The position numbers and the translations under genes were made by a program. The notes beneath the pieces were generated by a model, which saw only the letters and a program-made list of their open reading frames with translations, was not told the origin of the DNA and did no database searches. From an uncultured Lachnospiraceae bacterium (lineage in GTDB: Bacteria; Bacillota_A; Clostridia; Lachnospirales; Lachnospiraceae): a stretch of DNA of 7,528 nt. The DNA lies in NCBI GenBank assembly GCA_902766415.1, contig CACXDR010000186.1:1-7528 (forward strand). Direction: 5' to 3'. Shown piece after piece: positions 6,301 through 7,528 of this stretch (position 1 is the stretch's first letter; each line of letters begins with the position of its first letter).

Positions 6301-6312
6301 GTCATTTGGACC

Positions 6313-6339
6313 GCCGGGAGCGCTTTTTGCGCGGCCGGC
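6313..6339 (+). other. hairpin with T5 loop in the metY leader
   Basis: GCCGG (6313-6317) pairs with CCGGC (6335-6339), and GCGC (6320-6323) pairs with GCGC (6329-6332), separated by a 2x2 internal loop and closed by TTTTT (6324-6328). The T-run is in the loop and not after the stem, so this is not a standard intrinsic terminator on either strand. It could fold in the 5' leader of metY. Confidence 0.4.
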
Positions 6340-6344
6340 TGCAG

Positions 6345-6359
6345 GCGGGCGCTGCCCGC
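6345..6359 (+). other. second GC hairpin, just upstream of the metY RBS
   Basis: GCGGGC (6345-6350) and GCCCGC (6354-6359) form a perfect 6-bp stem with a three-base loop GCT, ending 11 nt before the AAGGAG site. An alternative pairing of CTGC (6339-6342) with GCAG (6358-6361) competes with it. It may influence translation of metY. No conserved riboswitch sequence is recognisable here. Confidence 0.35.
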
Positions 6360-6370
6360 AGAATTGTGAA

Positions 6371-6376
6371 AAGGAG
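6371..6376 (+). promoter_or_regulatory. ribosome binding site AAGGAG of metY
   Basis: AAGGAG lies 10 nt before the ATG at 6387, slightly long spacing but the only good site nearby. The downstream protein begins in typical MetY fashion a few residues in, which supports this start. Confidence 0.7.
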
Positions 6377-6386
6377 CGGAAAAGTT

Positions 6387-7528
6387 ATGAGCAGTTATCG
6401 TTTGAACACGAAATGCGTGCAGGCAGGCTACCAGCCGGGCAACGGCGAGCCGCGGCAGATCCCGATCGTCCAGTCTACCACGTTCAAGTACGCGACGAGC
6501 GAGGACATGGGAAAGCTCTTTGATCTTGAGGCGCCGGGTTATTTCTACACCCGTCTCCAGAACCCCACGAACGACTACGTGGCGGCGAAGATCGCGGAGC
6601 TGGAAGGCGGAACGGCGGGCATGCTGACATCGTCCGGCCAGGCGGCGAACTTCTTCGCGCTTTTCAACATCTGCGAGTGCGGGAGCCATATCGTGTCGAG
6701 CTCCTCGATCTACGGCGGGACCTTCAACCTGATCAGCACCACCATGAAGAAGATGGGCATCGACGCGACGTTCGTCTCCCCGGACTGCACGGAGGAGGAG
6801 CTGGAAGCGGCGTTCCAGGAGAATACGCGCGCGGTGTTCGGCGAGACCATCGCGAACCCGGCGCTGACGGTCCTTGACATCGAAAAGTTCGCGAAGGCTG
6901 CGCATAAGCACGGCGTTCCGCTGATCATCGACAACACCTTCCCGACGCCGGTGAACTGCCGCCCGATCGAGTGGGGCGCGGACATCGTCACGCATTCCAC
7001 CACGAAGTACATGGACGGGCACGGTGCTGCGGTCGGCGGAGCGATCGTCGACAGCGGAAAGTTCGACTGGATGGCGCACGCGGACAAGTTCCCGGGGCTG
7101 ACCACGCCGGACGAGTCCTACCACGGCATCGTGTACGCCGAGAAGTTCGGGCTTGCGGGCGCGTTCATCACGAAGGCGACCTCCCAGCTCATGCGCGACT
7201 TCGGCAGCATCCAGGCGCCGCAGAACGCGTTCCTCCTGAACCTCGGGCTTGAGTCCCTGCATGTCCGCATGCCGCGCCACGTCGAGAACGCGCAGGCGGT
7301 CGCGGAGTTCCTTGAGACCTGCCCGCAGGTCGCGTACGTCAACTACCCGGGCCTTCCCGGCAACAAGTATTACGAGGTGCAGAAGAAGTACATGCCGAAC
7401 GGCGGCTGCGGCGTCGTGACCTTCGAGCTGAAGGGCGGACGGCCGGCAGCGGAGGCGTTCATGAAGGCGCTGAAGCTCGCGGCCATCGAGACGCACGTTG
7501 CGGACGCGCGCACCTGCTGCCTGAACCC
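6387..7528 (+). CDS. metY: O-acetylhomoserine aminocarboxypropyltransferase (sulfhydrylase), 3' partial
   Basis: A PLP-dependent Cys/Met metabolism enzyme that joins O-acetyl-L-homoserine with sulfide (or methanethiol) to give homocysteine (or methionine) and acetate in the cytoplasm. The frame runs open for 380 codons to the window edge; the family is about 425-430 residues, so roughly 45 C-terminal residues are missing. Seen motifs: YTRLQNPT (the phosphate-binding Tyr and Arg), the cofactor-stacking region TSSGQAA, the PLP-ring Asp182 in DNTF, and the Schiff-base Lys207 in HSTTKY. The PDESYHG motif and the surrounding insertion distinguish MetY from the shorter cystathionine gamma-synthase and gamma-lyase. 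The last visible residues, VADARTCCLN, lead into the usual C-terminal substrate-carboxylate region. It appears to be a separate transcription unit from the ABC exporter, with its own leader of about 120 nt. No catalytic residue is missing in the visible part. Confidence 0.95.
   Translation, partial: MSSYRLNTKCVQAGYQPGNGEPRQIPIVQSTTFKYATSEDMGKLFDLEAPGYFYTRLQNPTNDYVAAKIAELEGGTAGMLTSSGQAANFFALFNICECGSHIVSSSSIYGGTFNLISTTMKKMGIDATFVSPDCTEEELEAAFQENTRAVFGETIANPALTVLDIEKFAKAAHKHGVPLIIDNTFPTPVNCRPIEWGADIVTHSTTKYMDGHGAAVGGAIVDSGKFDWMAHADKFPGLTTPDESYHGIVYAEKFGLAGAFITKATSQLMRDFGSIQAPQNAFLLNLGLESLHVRMPRHVENAQAVAEFLETCPQVAYVNYPGLPGNKYYEVQKKYMPNGGCGVVTFELKGGRPAAEAFMKALKLAAIETHVADARTCCLN

Noticed and set aside
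6313..6339. Intrinsic terminator for the ABC operon
   Set aside because: The T-run is in the loop and not downstream of the stem, and GC-rich sequence follows on both strands.
6265..6386. SAM-I riboswitch or T-box before metY
   Set aside because: The gap is short for a T-box, and I see neither the conserved SAM-I core nor the T-box TGGNACCGCG-type sequence with a terminator; the GGACCGCC at 6308-6315 is only a partial resemblance without the rest of the structure.
6231..7496. Minus-strand open frame of 421 codons opposite metY
   Set aside because: metY on the plus strand has full motif support; the antisense frame is Arg/Leu/Val-rich shadow sequence without recognisable domains.
1..7528. 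Mobile element, prophage or defence island
   Set aside because: No transposase, integrase, phage or defence motifs, no terminal inverted repeats, and base composition is broadly uniform apart from short intergenic gaps and the first gene.

Overview
The window reads as an ordinary chromosomal stretch of a GC-rich Bacillota genome, most likely a Clostridia/Lachnospiraceae-type anaerobe. That placement is inference. It rests on strong AGGAGG-type ribosome binding sites, a TTG start, the compact all-plus-strand layout, and the style of the MetY, DUF1508 and heterodimeric ABC exporter proteins. Seven genes are supported, all on the + strand, and two run off the window edges. I see no rRNA, tRNA, CRISPR array, transposase or attachment site.

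Bases 1-947 are the 3' end of a gene for a low-complexity protein rich in Ala/Glu, punctuated by four Arg/Lys clusters. It contains an in-frame direct repeat at the DNA level: bases 1-67 recur exactly at 268-334. A small GC hairpin follows its stop. Then come a patatin-like phospholipase (980-1831, TTG start with a very good RBS) and, 3 nt later, a small acidic helical protein of unknown function (1835-2185), probably translated from the same message.

The AT-rich gap 2186-2267 holds a candidate sigma-70/sigma-A promoter whose -10 box lies inside a TCTGAT/ATCAGA dyad. It precedes a second unit: a tandem DUF1508 (UPF0339/YegP-type) protein (2268-2648), then, 6 nt later, the first half (2655-4472) and, with an 8-nt overlap, the second half (4465-6264) of a heterodimeric ABC exporter. 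The two halves carry complementary motif defects: Asp for the catalytic Glu in the first, LSAGE for LSGGQ in the second. Both fall in one composite ATP site, as known for BmrCD/TM287-288-type exporters. The first half also has four 18-bp coding repeats in the linker between its membrane and ATPase domains.

The 122-base gap 6265-6386 has a candidate promoter and two GC-rich hairpins. It leads to O-acetylhomoserine sulfhydrylase (metY, from 6387), which is open at the window's right edge with 380 codons visible.

No new multi-gene system can be demonstrated. The items most worth a second look are the modular acidic/basic repeat protein, the 18-bp minisatellite in the ABC linker, the dyad over the DUF1508-ABC promoter, and the unknown small acidic protein paired with the patatin.
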